From Planctomycetaceae bacterium (GTDB lineage Bacteria; Planctomycetota; Planctomycetia; Planctomycetales; Planctomycetaceae), in the NCBI GenBank assembly GCA_021732995.1, contig JAKFWA010000131.1, positions 23,442 to 87,441 on the forward strand: a DNA stretch of 64,000 nt. The letters are read 5' to 3'. This document shows positions 26,817 to 35,988 of the stretch, piece by piece. The notes below the pieces were generated by a model. It searched no databases. It was not told where the DNA came from and was given only the letters and a program-made list of their open reading frames with translations. Positions within the stretch are counted from its first letter, which is position 1; every line of letters begins with the position of its first letter. The translations under genes and the position numbers were made by a program.

Positions 26817-27497
26817 TCAACCCCGTGTTTGGCTCAGTTCTTCCACATGTGCGGGGCGTCGGGGGCGAAAGCTCACGCACTCGTAAACGATGAGCGGGAT
26901 CAACCAACTGAACCACGAGGCGACCGGATCAAACCAAAGCCACTTCACGTCGAAGTAGGTGCCCGTCCCGCCAGCCACGCGGAGCACCACAGCCGAGCAC
27001 AGCAGCACGAAACAACGGGTCATCCAGCGGCGGTGATCGGCGAATCGCCTCTCGACGGCCGCCTTCCAGCCGAGCGCCGCGACGGCGCCAGTCAACACCG
27101 CCAGGATGGCAAAGCTGATTCCGGCAATGGTTCCAGTTGCGGTGTAATACGCCATCCACAGACCGCTGGGAGCCACTAGAAACACCACACAGATCGTCTG
27201 GATGCGCCCCAGCCGGCGATGCCAGATCGGGAATCTGGCACGAAAGGCATCGCTCATCAGCACGACGCCAACCAGCAGCGTAACCGGACCGCTCGCAATG
27301 TGCGGGTAGAACGCCCATTGATAACCGCGAAAGAAATAGTGCTCGCGGCCCTGCAGAAAGCTGGAATCGAAGTTCGGCGGAAGGTAGTCCACATAACCCG
27401 CCACGACCTCGACGGTCACGCGCACAATCAACACGACCACCAGCGCGACGGACGCACGCATCAGCAGAGTCGATGATGATTGAGACTGACGGTTCAT
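26817..27497 (-). CDS. DUF2306-like polytopic membrane protein
   Basis: A 226-residue protein with about seven hydrophobic segments. The conserved histidines of the DUF2306 (YozB-like) family are visible: HIASGPVTLLVG, WHRRLGRIQ and FADHRRWMTRCF, suggesting a cytochrome b-like or haem-binding bundle as proposed for related proteins. Its own function is unknown. It is preceded on the same strand by the caspase/FGE gene 112 bases upstream, so co-transcription is possible. Confidence 0.78.
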   Translation of the reverse strand: MNRQSQSSSTLLMRASVALVVVLIVRVTVEVVAGYVDYLPPNFDSSFLQGREHYFFRGYQWAFYPHIASGPVTLLVGVVLMSDAFRARFPIWHRRLGRIQTICVVFLVAPSGLWMAYYTATGTIAGISFAILAVLTGAVAALGWKAAVERRFADHRRWMTRCFVLLCSAVVLRVAGGTGTYFDVKWLWFDPVASWFSWLIPLIVYECVSFRPRRPAHVEELSQTRG

Positions 27498-27609
27498 GAA
27501 TCTACGCCGTGCGATTCGGACGCGGAATTAATTTGATGGCTGTAACAGCGACATTGGGACGACGCACGAAAACACGCGATAGCTTTCGAGAGTCCGCATC
27601 AGCGCCAGT

Positions 27610-29373
27610 TCACGGCTGTGCTGGCTTGGCAGTCGGTGCCACCACGCGAAAGCCAGCGAAGTAGATCCGCAGGGCTGCGGAGTTCCAGCCTCGGCATTTC
27701 GTCCGGGAGTCCGCGGGACTTGCTACCCAGGAGCCCCCGCGAAGCACTCGTGCTGCGGAACCACTTGTCACCAGCGGATTGGAGACGACTTCTCCGCGCA
27801 TCTGATACGCCTTCTCGTCGTAGGTGTCTTCGCACCATTCGGAAACGTTTCCGTGCATGTCAAACAAGCCGAACGCGTTCTCCGGATAGGTCCCAACGCG
27901 AGTGGGACGCAGCAGCGAGGGCCCTTTGGTTGTGGTACCGAATGGCGAGCTTCCAGCGACGTTGGCTTCGGTTCCATTGAGCGAGTCGCCGAAATGGAAA
28001 ATCGACTTCGTGCCAGCGCGGCAGGCATGTTCCCATTCCGCTTCGGTCGGCAGGCGATACCCGTCTCCCGCGACCAGTTCCAGGTTGGCTTTCACGATTC
28101 CTGAGGAGGTGCGTTCGACTTGGGAGAACTTATAACGGGGCGTTCTACCTTCTTTGGAACTCAACTTGTTGCAGAACTCCAGAGCGTTGAACCAGGACAC
28201 CGAGTCGACAGGGAATCGCAGGTGGTCCTGACCATCAAGGTGCACGCTGCCTTTCTCGGATGGCGAAAAATAGCTGGGGTTGGTCCCGATAATGGCCACA
28301 TATTGAGCCTGCGTGACTTCATGCACGCCCATGTAGAAGGCACGGGTCAGACGAACTCGGTGCTGAGGTTGTTCATCCTTCGCGTGGGCGGCTCGGAACT
28401 GAGGGCTGGCTCGAACCAGTGCCTGCACGTCCGCGTCGCTGCTCCCCATCAGGAACTCTTCGGCGGGAATTCGATTGAACGTCATCCCGATCGAATTCGT
28501 GAAGGCGCGAGCTGCGTTGGACTCCTTACGCAACACCCAGGTGCCGTTGAATTCACCCTTCAGCTGCGGCGTCTGCACTCGACCGAGTTTCAAACGGGCG
28601 AACGTCTGAGTGCTCTTGCGCGTGTAGGCGACGAGTTCGTCTAACGAAAGCTCCGCGTCGCCAGTGTCTGCCTCACCATTCCATCCGCTGAGGATGTGAT
28701 GAAAGAAGATGCCGTGCTGCAACTCGGGCCATTCGAAGCTCTCCTGACCGGCGCTGCAGCTAAACAGTGCAACGATGCCTTTGGGAACCGGTTCCACCTG
28801 CGGCCGCGTGATGCTGTTGAGCTTCACGGTCTGCCGGCTCTTGGCGAGTTTGCTCTGCGGGTCGTTACGGCAGGCGTCCACCAGTAACAATTTCCGGTCG
28901 GCCGGGCATTGCTCCAGCTTGTCGTAGATCTCTTTCAGAGAGATCAATTTGGCGTGATCGGGATCTTCCAGATCGGTATCCGCCGGGCAGAAGTAGTTGC
29001 GTTCGTCCTTCTCAAACTGCACCCCGTGGCCAGAGAACGCGACGATCAGTGAGTCCCCCTCATCCACGCTGGAGAGCAGCAACTCAAATTCTTTCCGAAT
29101 CTTCTCGGCTTCCGGGAAGAAACGCCGTTGCTTGAGCACCTTCAGGTCGTCGTGCATCAGCACGATGTTCTCCGGCTTGAATCCCGATGCTTCCAAGGTC
29201 TGGGCGAAAACCTGGATATCCCGCCGCGAATAGGCCAGCGGCTTCAACTGGTCGACGTCGTAGTCGCCCACGGCCACCAGAAATGCGTAGTTTTCGCTAC
29301 GGGCCGTGTGAGGTGCAGACATGCTGTAACCGATGAGCAATGCCAGCCATGCCGCCAGTGTCGCTCGAAACAT
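27610..29373 (-). CDS. secreted caspase-like (peptidase C14) protein fused to an FGE-sulfatase domain
   Basis: A 587-residue protein. A signal peptide (residues 1-26) is followed by a caspase-fold domain: NYAFLVAVGDYD, then catalytic H116 in VAFSGHG and catalytic C168 in LLLVDACRN, in the right order and spacing for C14 peptidases. From about residue 290 (SIGMTFNRIPAEEFLMGSS) to the end lies a formylglycine-generating-enzyme-like (FGE/SUMF1) domain, including HEVTQAQY, RLPTEAEWEHACRAG and RGGSWVASP. The FGE fold is also used as a ligand-binding or variable domain. The fusion suggests a secreted or periplasmic protease with a recognition module; its activity is untested. Confidence 0.85.
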   Translation of the reverse strand: MFRATLAAWLALLIGYSMSAPHTARSENYAFLVAVGDYDVDQLKPLAYSRRDIQVFAQTLEASGFKPENIVLMHDDLKVLKQRRFFPEAEKIRKEFELLLSSVDEGDSLIVAFSGHGVQFEKDERNYFCPADTDLEDPDHAKLISLKEIYDKLEQCPADRKLLLVDACRNDPQSKLAKSRQTVKLNSITRPQVEPVPKGIVALFSCSAGQESFEWPELQHGIFFHHILSGWNGEADTGDAELSLDELVAYTRKSTQTFARLKLGRVQTPQLKGEFNGTWVLRKESNAARAFTNSIGMTFNRIPAEEFLMGSSDADVQALVRASPQFRAAHAKDEQPQHRVRLTRAFYMGVHEVTQAQYVAIIGTNPSYFSPSEKGSVHLDGQDHLRFPVDSVSWFNALEFCNKLSSKEGRTPRYKFSQVERTSSGIVKANLELVAGDGYRLPTEAEWEHACRAGTKSIFHFGDSLNGTEANVAGSSPFGTTTKGPSLLRPTRVGTYPENAFGLFDMHGNVSEWCEDTYDEKAYQMRGEVVSNPLVTSGSAARVLRGGSWVASPADSRTKCRGWNSAALRIYFAGFRVVAPTAKPAQP

Positions 29374-29686
29374 CGTACGCGCCTCGCAGAGACTCAGGGT
29401 CGAGGAACTCGGAAAATTGCCACTTCATCGTAAACGCAGCGGCGGAAAAGTCTTCCCGCAGAAAACGAAAGCACACGAGTTTGCCGTTCTCATTTGAAGA
29501 GACATTGACCGATTCGCCGCCGATGTGCGAAAAGCTCATTCCCTTCCGACTGCGGAATTCTTCCGCGCTTTGATTGATTCACTTCCTAGAGCTTTGGCTG
29601 ACACGTTGGGCGACTTGCCCGCGAGTTTGCTTCTAGCGTCTCACCTTTGCCCGCTTCATTCGCCTTCCCTCGAAGCGAGTCCTTCC
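29374..29686. other. intergenic stretch between divergent genes
   Basis: It contains the divergent start regions of the caspase/FGE gene (minus) and the repeat lipoprotein (plus). Although a plus-strand frame is open from 29525, the first 54 codons lack protein-like features and the lipoprotein signal starts at 29687. No repeats or RNA genes are seen. Confidence 0.5.
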
Positions 29687-31528
29687 ATGCTGCGATCAGT
29701 GCTCAAGAGTTGCTGGCTCGGACCGGTGTTCACGGCCATTGCGCTGTCATTTACCGGGTGCGCCAACTTCGTTGAAACCCGTGCCATCACGGCCTTTACG
29801 GAAGCTCTGCAAGAGCAGGACACGAACAAACTGCGTTCCAAGGTGTCTTCCAACTTTGAGCACAAAGCGCTGCGCCTGGACCAGTCGATCGACGACTTCG
29901 CGGTGCTGCGGCTGCCCAAGGGTGAAGTCACCATCACCAATGTGAACGACATCAGCGAGGACGAAAAGGAAGTCGAAGTCGAGATCGGCGAGCGCAAAGA
30001 ACGCATCAAATACAAGCTGATCCGCGAAGCCAAGACACGTACGTGGGTCGTGGATGACATCAAGATTCGCCAGAAGAAGGGCAACATCGTCGCATCACGA
30101 TCCGTGACCGAATTGATGGACCTCATCACGTCAGTCCGCGAATTCCTGAAGGCCTGGGACGGTGGCGAGCAACGTGACATGGTGGCTCTGGCCACTCCGG
30201 AATTTGGAACGGTACTGGGCAGCTTGCCGCGCGAGTACGTGGCCAACCTGGCCAAGCAGGCGATCGGTGACCGGGCTCAGGAAACGAAGATCAAGCCGGA
30301 AGCCCAGATTGATGAAGACGTCGCCGTGGTCCGCTTGCCGCGCAAGTCCGGACAGATGGTGATTTCGTTCCGCAGAGAGGACGGACAATGGGCCATTGAT
30401 GACGTGGCTGTGGAATCGCGAGGCGACAAGAATCACATTCCGTCCGTTCGTCAGTTGGCCATCGCCCTGCAATCGGCGACGCAATTCCTCGACGCCTACA
30501 ACTCGGCCAACAAGGAACGCCTGGAGGAAGTCTGCAAACCGGGACTCTACAAAGGCAGCCTGGCGGCGGCCGATCTGCGAGCCGTGAAGCTGCCGACATC
30601 GACTGAAGCCATTGCCGACTACTCCATTCGTCTGGAAACCGGTGTCGCTGACTTCGTAGTCAACGGTGATCGCGAGGTTGTGAAACTGAACCTCGTGCAG
30701 TTGAAGGGCGAAGATTCGCAAACGGCGACTCGGTACCTGGTCGAAGAAATCAGCATCTACGACCTCGCCGAGAAGCAGGAGAAGCGACTGTCAGCGCTGT
30801 TCGTGTCTTCGGAACTGGTAGATGCGTTCTCGGAAGCCCTGGTGACCCGCGATCTGGTTGTCCTGAAAGAGTTCGCGTCTTTGGACTTCCGGGCCAAGGT
30901 CTGGAATCGCATCGACGATACGATCCTGATGCAGTTGCCAATGCGTGAAATCGAGAACAGCGCACCGCAGTTGATGGCGACGGTCTACAACGGTCCGGTG
31001 ACAGAAGTCACGGTGAAGCAAGGTTCGCGAGCACTCGTCTACAAGCTGGTGGATCGCGGCGGAAAGATGTGCGTGGACGACGTTCTGGTGCCAGTCGTGG
31101 GACGTCCGAACTCACTCAAGGCAACACTGGAAGTCATGATCTCAGTGGCGCGGTTCGTGAACGCACTCGGCGAAGAAAAGCTGCCGGACCTGCAACGCGC
31201 CTCGTCGCGTGAATACAACCGGCTGGTGTGGCATGTGGCTCAGTCCGTGCCTCAAATCGGCATCAATCCCTTTGAGCATTTCCGACATCCGCTGGTGCAG
31301 TTGGATGTGGAAGAAAAGCAGGCGATCGTCGGCCTGGGAGACGATCGCTTCGGAGCCCGCTTCCTGATGGTGAAGGAAGGCGACCAGTTCGTCGTAGATG
31401 ACGTGCTGCTGATCGCAGGCCCCGACACTGTGCAGCGTGTCGCGCTCAAGGACACCATGAAGATGGAACTGAGCCGCTTCCGTGGTAACCGCACTGCCCA
31501 ACGTCCGGTGGAAACCGCGACCGAGTAA
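29687..31528 (+). CDS. large lipoprotein with about five internal repeats
   Basis: A 613-residue protein. ATG 29687 gives the signal MLRSVLKSCWLGPVFTAIAL with lipobox FTGC, so it is probably anchored to a membrane. The body is a series of units of about 110-130 residues, each with a helical part (FLKAWDGGEQRDMV, FLDAYNSANKERLEE, LVDAFSEALVTRDLVV, FVNALGEEKLPDLQ) and a strand part ending in an acidic pair (WVVDDIKI, WAIDDVAV, YLVEEISI, MCVDDVLV, FVVDDVLL). This alternation resembles tandem NTF2-like or related alpha+beta domains. No catalytic residues are recognised. Function unknown. Confidence 0.78.
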   Translation: MLRSVLKSCWLGPVFTAIALSFTGCANFVETRAITAFTEALQEQDTNKLRSKVSSNFEHKALRLDQSIDDFAVLRLPKGEVTITNVNDISEDEKEVEVEIGERKERIKYKLIREAKTRTWVVDDIKIRQKKGNIVASRSVTELMDLITSVREFLKAWDGGEQRDMVALATPEFGTVLGSLPREYVANLAKQAIGDRAQETKIKPEAQIDEDVAVVRLPRKSGQMVISFRREDGQWAIDDVAVESRGDKNHIPSVRQLAIALQSATQFLDAYNSANKERLEEVCKPGLYKGSLAAADLRAVKLPTSTEAIADYSIRLETGVADFVVNGDREVVKLNLVQLKGEDSQTATRYLVEEISIYDLAEKQEKRLSALFVSSELVDAFSEALVTRDLVVLKEFASLDFRAKVWNRIDDTILMQLPMREIENSAPQLMATVYNGPVTEVTVKQGSRALVYKLVDRGGKMCVDDVLVPVVGRPNSLKATLEVMISVARFVNALGEEKLPDLQRASSREYNRLVWHVAQSVPQIGINPFEHFRHPLVQLDVEEKQAIVGLGDDRFGARFLMVKEGDQFVVDDVLLIAGPDTVQRVALKDTMKMELSRFRGNRTAQRPVETATE

Positions 31529-31545
31529 TTCGCAGCCATCCGACC

Positions 31546-31601
31546 GTAGAGCGGACAATCCGGTCCACCAGCGTTTCGGCGGACAAGATTGTCCGCCCTA
31601 C
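31546..31601. repeat. GTAGG/CGGACAATC palindromic repeat, copy 3
   Basis: GTAGAGCGGACAATCCGGTCC and its partner with ATTGTCCGCCCTAC are imperfect arms in the gap after the repeat lipoprotein gene. It matches the family at 13376, 26163 and 45766. Confidence 0.78.
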
Positions 31602-31653
31602 ACCGGAATTCCGCGGTGTTCAGCCGACGCGGATGCACTCCCAACTCGGGACA

Positions 31654-33327
31654 TCAATCCTTCAGCTTCAGCTTGAAGCAGGCGGCTTCTTCGCCGTTGC
31701 GGACCAGCAACAGGTCCTTCCAGACGACGGGGTGATTCCACGTCTTGCTGTTGAGAGCCGGAAATCGCAGCACTTCCTCGTAGCGATTCGGGTCCGCCTT
31801 CACGACGGCCACTTCGCCGCCTTCGCTCATGACGAGAATCGCATCGTCAATCAGCAAAAGTTGACCATACCCATAACGCCCCTTCTTCCACTTCATCGTT
31901 CCGCTGGTCAGATCAATGCACTCCAGGATGCCTTCATCCAAGCCATATGCGAACCCATCCTTCACGACGGGCGCGTTGAACTTCAGATGGAAGCGTCGAG
32001 ACGTCCATTCGGTCTTGGCGTTCCAGTTGTTCTCCTCGCGAGCGATCTTCACCAGCGCGCTGCCCAGATTGTAACCGCCGCCGATCAGCAGCGTCTGATC
32101 ATCCAGCACGGCTGGTTCCGCCGCGTTGACCTTGGGTTGATTGCTCCACGGCAGGTTCCACAGTTCCTGCCCGCTCTGGATGTCGTGACCCCGTAACCCG
32201 AGCCCATCGAAGACCAGCACGGTCAGCGTATCCAGAAGCGTCGCCAGCTTCGGAGCCGCGTACGACGCCGGACCATCGCCAGCCGCCCAGACTTCCTTGC
32301 CTGTCTGCAGGTCATACGCGATGACGCCGCGACCGTTGGCGCCGCCGGGTACCGCAATCACTTTGCCGTCCGCTACCAGCGGCGAGGCCGACATCGCCCA
32401 TTCGATGTTCTTCGCGTCGGCATCTTTCAGGATGTCACGTTGCCAGAGCACAACTCCGGTTTGAGCGTTCCCGAAGCACGTCAGCAGACCCGTCGCGCCC
32501 AGCGTGACAAGTCGGCCTTCTGCGAACGTGGGTGTTGCTCGCGGGCCAAGCCCGCCCAGTGGATCTTCAAAGCGGGCCGTGTCCTGATGAGTCCAGACGG
32601 TGGCTCCGGTCTCAACGTTGTAACAGACGACCGCTTCGTGCTCGTCGCGCTGTTCCTGCGTGAAGGCCAATCCATCCACGACGCAGAACGACGACCAGCC
32701 CGCACCGACGGGATGTCTCCAGACTTCAGCAGGTGGCTGAGTCCAATCGACAGGACCAGTCGTGCGGACGATGCCATCGCGCAACGGACCTCGATACGCC
32801 GGCCAATTGTGTCCGTCATGGCCGAACGAAACGGCCGGCGCTGACGATTCATCGGGAGTGGTGGCACCATCTGTGGGCAACGCGGCTGCTGGTGGCGAGG
32901 CGGGTTTCTTCGCGCTCTCAGCCGCCATGAAGGCCTCGAGGCGTTCCTTGGCCGTCGCAGTCCAGCGCGGACGAAACCGCGGCACCATGTCGCCTTCAAA
33001 GCCTTCAAAGCGCAGCATCAGGAAGAACAGACCGATGACCGCTGCGACGGCGAGCACTCGACGAACCAGCGCCGCGATGCGGAACCCGCCGCTCAACAGC
33101 GCCCACAGGACGATCGCCAGCAAGAGCGCCGAGACGATCGGCCAGGACGCGAAGACTTGATAAGTCCGGTTCGGCGCCGTGGCGTTCCAGGCGATGGCTT
33201 CAATCACTCCGCCGATCAACAGAATGGCTAGCAGTAACCCGGGCCTCAGCGGCCCCCACGGATTTGCGGCTGATTTCGCCGACGCCGCATCCTGCGGCTG
33301 AGTTGCTGGAATTGATCCTTGAGACAT
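31654..33327 (-). CDS. membrane-anchored PQQ-like beta-propeller protein
   Basis: A 557-residue protein. Three hydrophobic helices lie at about residues 30-50, 60-80 and 85-107, then an Ala/Pro-rich linker. The remainder (from about 160) is a PQQ_2-type beta-propeller with repeating blade motifs such as WPAYRGPLRDGIV, GATVWTH, TGVVLWQRD, GKEVWAAGD, GQELWNLPW and TMKWKKG. Similar proteins in planctomycetes are outer-leaf or periplasmic scaffolds, some with alcohol-dehydrogenase-like folds that lack PQQ chemistry. Enzyme activity is not indicated. The start has GGGAG 12 bases upstream. Confidence 0.85.
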   Translation of the reverse strand: MSQGSIPATQPQDAASAKSAANPWGPLRPGLLLAILLIGGVIEAIAWNATAPNRTYQVFASWPIVSALLLAIVLWALLSGGFRIAALVRRVLAVAAVIGLFFLMLRFEGFEGDMVPRFRPRWTATAKERLEAFMAAESAKKPASPPAAALPTDGATTPDESSAPAVSFGHDGHNWPAYRGPLRDGIVRTTGPVDWTQPPAEVWRHPVGAGWSSFCVVDGLAFTQEQRDEHEAVVCYNVETGATVWTHQDTARFEDPLGGLGPRATPTFAEGRLVTLGATGLLTCFGNAQTGVVLWQRDILKDADAKNIEWAMSASPLVADGKVIAVPGGANGRGVIAYDLQTGKEVWAAGDGPASYAAPKLATLLDTLTVLVFDGLGLRGHDIQSGQELWNLPWSNQPKVNAAEPAVLDDQTLLIGGGYNLGSALVKIAREENNWNAKTEWTSRRFHLKFNAPVVKDGFAYGLDEGILECIDLTSGTMKWKKGRYGYGQLLLIDDAILVMSEGGEVAVVKADPNRYEEVLRFPALNSKTWNHPVVWKDLLLVRNGEEAACFKLKLKD

Positions 33328-33695
33328 GCCTTGTCGTTCTCCCGTTCACCCACCCGCGAACTGACGGCGCTTTGGCCGCCGCGCGAGCCGTCGCAGCTAA
33401 CACCAGTCACCGATGCGAGCAACTCGCATGTTATCCGCTCTACCCCAAACAGTCGCGCGCGAGTTCCGTGAACTCCCGGATTTCGTGCGGTGATCCGGAA
33501 GTCGGCAGCGAATGCCGGGAGCATTGCTCGGCCTCGAGGCTGGCGTGATCACGGGAAGGGACTTGGGAGGGCGAGATCAGTGCACAGATCGCGATGCTCG
33601 CTATCAACGAAAAAAGGCCGACCAGATTTGGTCGGCCTTTCGGCTGTGATCAGAATTCGTCGTGAGGGGATCACGATCACTCTGCGATTTACAGG
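33328..33695. other. intergenic stretch
   Basis: It holds the terminator of the sigma factor gene (33610-33640) and the upstream region of the PQQ-like gene. Small open frames here have no supporting features. Confidence 0.5.
33610..33640 (-). terminator. rho-independent terminator downstream of the sigma factor gene
   Basis: On the minus strand GGCCGACCA and TGGTCGGCC form a 9-bp stem with a 4-base loop followed by six T. Three further T on the other side make it potentially bidirectional. It lies about 55 bases past the sigma factor stop. Confidence 0.9.
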
Positions 33696-34475
33696 CTAAG
33701 CGAACTCAGGACGACGGCGGTTGAGCTGGTCTTTGAGCCGCGTGACGATGCTCGAGTGCATCTGGCTGACGCGGGATTCGGACAGGCCGAGCGTCGCGCC
33801 GATTTCCTTCATCGTCAGTTCCTCGTAGTAATAGAGGATGATGATGAGGCGTTCGTTGCGGTTGAGGCCCTTCGTCACCAGACGCATCACGTCGCGCTTC
33901 TGGATGCCGTTGGTCGGGTCTTCGCCGCGCTCGTCTTCGATGATGTCCACTTCGCGGACATCTTTGTAGCTGTCGGTCTCGTACCACTTCTTGTTGAGGC
34001 TCACGAGTCCGACCGCGCTGGATTCAGCTTTGATCTTCTCGTATTCCTCGAGCGGCACGCCGAACTCGTTGGCCATTTCAGCGTCCGTTGGCGGACGGCC
34101 GAAGCGGGCTTCAAGTCGCTTGCGGTTGGCTTCGTGCTTGGTCGCCTTGCTGCGGACGAGACGGGGAACCCAGTCCATCGTACGCAGTTCGTCGAGCATC
34201 GCACCGCGGATACGCGGCACGCAATAGGTTTCGAACTTTACTCCGCGTTCCATGTCGAACGCTTCGATGGCGTCCATCAGGCCGAACACGCCCGCGGAGA
34301 TAAGGTCGTTTAAGTCGACTCCATCAGGAAGCTTCTGCCACACGCGCTCGGCGTTGTATTTCACAAGTGGCAGATACCGCTCAATGAGGAGATTTCTCAG
34401 TCGCTGATCAGCCGGGTCGGCTTTGAAGTCTTTCCAAACTTCAGCCAAAGCTTCATCACTGAGCTTTGTTGCCAT
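33696..34475 (-). CDS. FliA/WhiG family RNA polymerase sigma factor
   Basis: A 259-residue sigma-70-family protein. ATG 34475 is preferred over 34499 because GGAGGG stands five bases upstream. Region 2 contains LPLVKYNAERVW, DLNDLISAGVFGLMDAIEAFD and KFETYCVPRIRGAMLDELR (sigma-28 region 2.2-2.4 with the RIRGAMLDELR hallmark). Region 3 follows (RLEARFGRPPTDAEMANEFG), and region 4 is at LTMKEIGATLGLSESRVSQMHSSIVTRL. The GxILDxLR motif marks the FliA (flagellar/sporulation) group. In planctomycetes it is likely to direct flagellar and late-gene promoters. Its terminator is at 33610. Confidence 0.93.
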   Translation of the reverse strand: MATKLSDEALAEVWKDFKADPADQRLRNLLIERYLPLVKYNAERVWQKLPDGVDLNDLISAGVFGLMDAIEAFDMERGVKFETYCVPRIRGAMLDELRTMDWVPRLVRSKATKHEANRKRLEARFGRPPTDAEMANEFGVPLEEYEKIKAESSAVGLVSLNKKWYETDSYKDVREVDIIEDERGEDPTNGIQKRDVMRLVTKGLNRNERLIIILYYYEELTMKEIGATLGLSESRVSQMHSSIVTRLKDQLNRRRPEFA

Positions 34476-34535
34476 GAAACCCTCCGTGGTTTTCGTCATA
34501 GGCTCGGGTGCTCACCAAGATCCACGCTGAGATCT

Positions 34536-34796
34536 CTAAATCGGTTGAGCGTCCCTGTTGGAATCGAGAATGGCTTGTCGTACGTCGTTGAGGACTGGAG
34601 CGGCTTCCTGTCGCACCAGATCTTCAACCAGCCTGCGAGCCAAGTCACCGACTACCAGGCCAATTGGCCAGACGCAGAAGGCAACCCAAACAGCTCGGTA
34701 GGCAGTGCCATGAAAGTCAGCGCCGTCGAGCACGCCACGCAATGCGATGGTCGCAAACGCGATGTGAGCTAAACGACATCCAACGCTCATAGCCAC
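34536..34796 (-). CDS. small hydrophobic hypothetical protein upstream of the sigma factor gene
   Basis: An 86-residue frame. Hydrophobic helices (LAHIAFATIALRGVL and VWVAFCVWPIGLVVGDLA) are followed by an amphipathic segment (RRLVEDLVRQEAAPVL). It is on the same strand as the sigma factor, 36-60 bases upstream of it, so an operon is possible. The plus strand is also open over much of the same region with a poorer profile. I do not recognise the family; support comes from position and membrane profile only. Confidence 0.5.
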   Translation of the reverse strand: MAMSVGCRLAHIAFATIALRGVLDGADFHGTAYRAVWVAFCVWPIGLVVGDLARRLVEDLVRQEAAPVLNDVRQAILDSNRDAQPI

Positions 34797-35211
34797 AAGA
34801 AATGCCTCGCACTTGAAGGTGCTCTTTTTCAGAGTCTCAGCCTCAAGGTGATCGGCGATTCGGCGGCCCGAGAATCAATCAATCTGGAAAAGTTCGCGTA
34901 ATCGTCAAAGCTTAACAGGTGGGAAGGAAAGAGGGGGTTAACGAGGAGAGAGAGGGGGGAAGGGAGTCGCTGGCAGGCAGAGTCGCTGCTCACGACCGAA
35001 GCGAATTGTGAAGGGACAGAAAGGTTAGCCAAGGCTCACGAATCTTGGATAGGGCGCTTTCTGCAACCTCGTAATTCACTGCGTGAAGACCGCCATCTGC
35101 GGCAGAGAGCTAATTCCGGACATTTTACACAACCAATGTTGTGAAAAAGATCTCCGAGTCTATGATCGTTGCCGAAGGCTGTTTCCTCGTCGAATTAATG
35201 TGTTGGACATC
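34797..35211. other. intergenic region upstream of sufR, with a purine tract and an operator
   Basis: No gene is seen. A strongly purine-rich tract of about 50 bases (34917-34967, runs of G and A such as GGTGGGAAGGAAAGAGGGGG) is followed by the palindrome at 35122-35147. The upstream plus-strand frame at 35083 extends sufR but adds no SufR-like sequence. Confidence 0.5.
35122..35147. promoter_or_regulatory. putative SufR operator palindrome
   Basis: TTTTACACAAC, CAAT, GTTGTGAAAAA: perfect 6-base arms (CACAAC/GTTGTG) around CAAT, extended by T4/A4 with one mismatch. Cyanobacterial SufR binds CAAC-N6-GTTG; here the core is CAAC-N4-GTTG. It lies 65-90 bases before the sufR start at 35212, so autoregulation is likely. 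Inference, not shown. Confidence 0.6.
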
Positions 35212-35847
35212 ATGCGGACGGCAATTGATCGCAGCGACCAGGCGTTCCTGGAAGAATTGCACCGCCTGTGCGGCGGGACGATTCAGGACATCTGCGCGTC
35301 GGTCGGCGTCACCGCGACGGCGGTCAGGCAACGCCTTAACCGCTTAGAGGGTTTGGGTTTAGTCGTTCGAGAAGTGGTTCGGGCGGGGCGCGGCCGACCT
35401 CATCATGTTTATCGGGTCAGCGATGCTGGCTTCCGTCAGCTGGGCGAGAACTACCGCGATCTGGCTCTAGTCCTGTGGCGAGCCGTTCACGAAATCGAAG
35501 ATCCGGCCGTGCGAGCCAGCGTGCTGTCGAAGGTTCAGGATGGGTTTGTGGGGAGATTTGGGCGAGTTGCAACTTCTGGCCCGTTGAGTGATCGCGTCCG
35601 GCAGTTGCAGGAAGCCTTGAGCGATCATGGCTTCAATGTCGAGGTTGGCGTGGGAGAAGCGTCGGAGTTGACCATTCTGCGTGAACGCAGTTGTCCGTAC
35701 TCCGATCTGGCATCTACAGATCCGTCGATCTGCGAAATGGAGCAAGGAGTGTTCAGCCGCATTCTCAACGCTCAGGTCTCGCTGACTCAGCGTTGCATCG
35801 ATGGACACGGATGTTGCGAGTTCCGCGTGGAAGAAGGGGCAAACTGA
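35212..35847 (+). CDS. sufR: SufR-like iron-sulfur-sensing transcriptional regulator
   Basis: A 211-residue protein from ATG 35212; GTG 35200 and 35083 are upstream alternatives. The N-terminal winged HTH is IQDICASVGVTATAVRQRLNRLEGLGLVVREV. The C-terminal part has conserved cysteines C161, C174, C195, C201 and C202 (SCPYSD, SICEMEQG, TQRCIDGHGCCEF), as in SufR, which binds a [4Fe-4S] cluster and represses the suf operon when clusters are abundant. It is located directly before nuoB-sufC-sufB-sufD. Its ribosome binding site is weak. The regulon is inferred from neighbourhood and from the palindrome upstream. Confidence 0.85.
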   Translation: MRTAIDRSDQAFLEELHRLCGGTIQDICASVGVTATAVRQRLNRLEGLGLVVREVVRAGRGRPHHVYRVSDAGFRQLGENYRDLALVLWRAVHEIEDPAVRASVLSKVQDGFVGRFGRVATSGPLSDRVRQLQEALSDHGFNVEVGVGEASELTILRERSCPYSDLASTDPSICEMEQGVFSRILNAQVSLTQRCIDGHGCCEFRVEEGAN

Positions 35848-35988
35848 CAAGCGTTGGCTGATGTCATCCACATTCTGAGTGCGGAGACTCGTCCGGTCGC
35901 TTCTGTCTGAGAGTGGCTGACAATAAAGTTCACTGCGTGCGATCTGGGCGTCGTAATTAAGCAGTCTTCAGATTTAGGTAACACTGAG

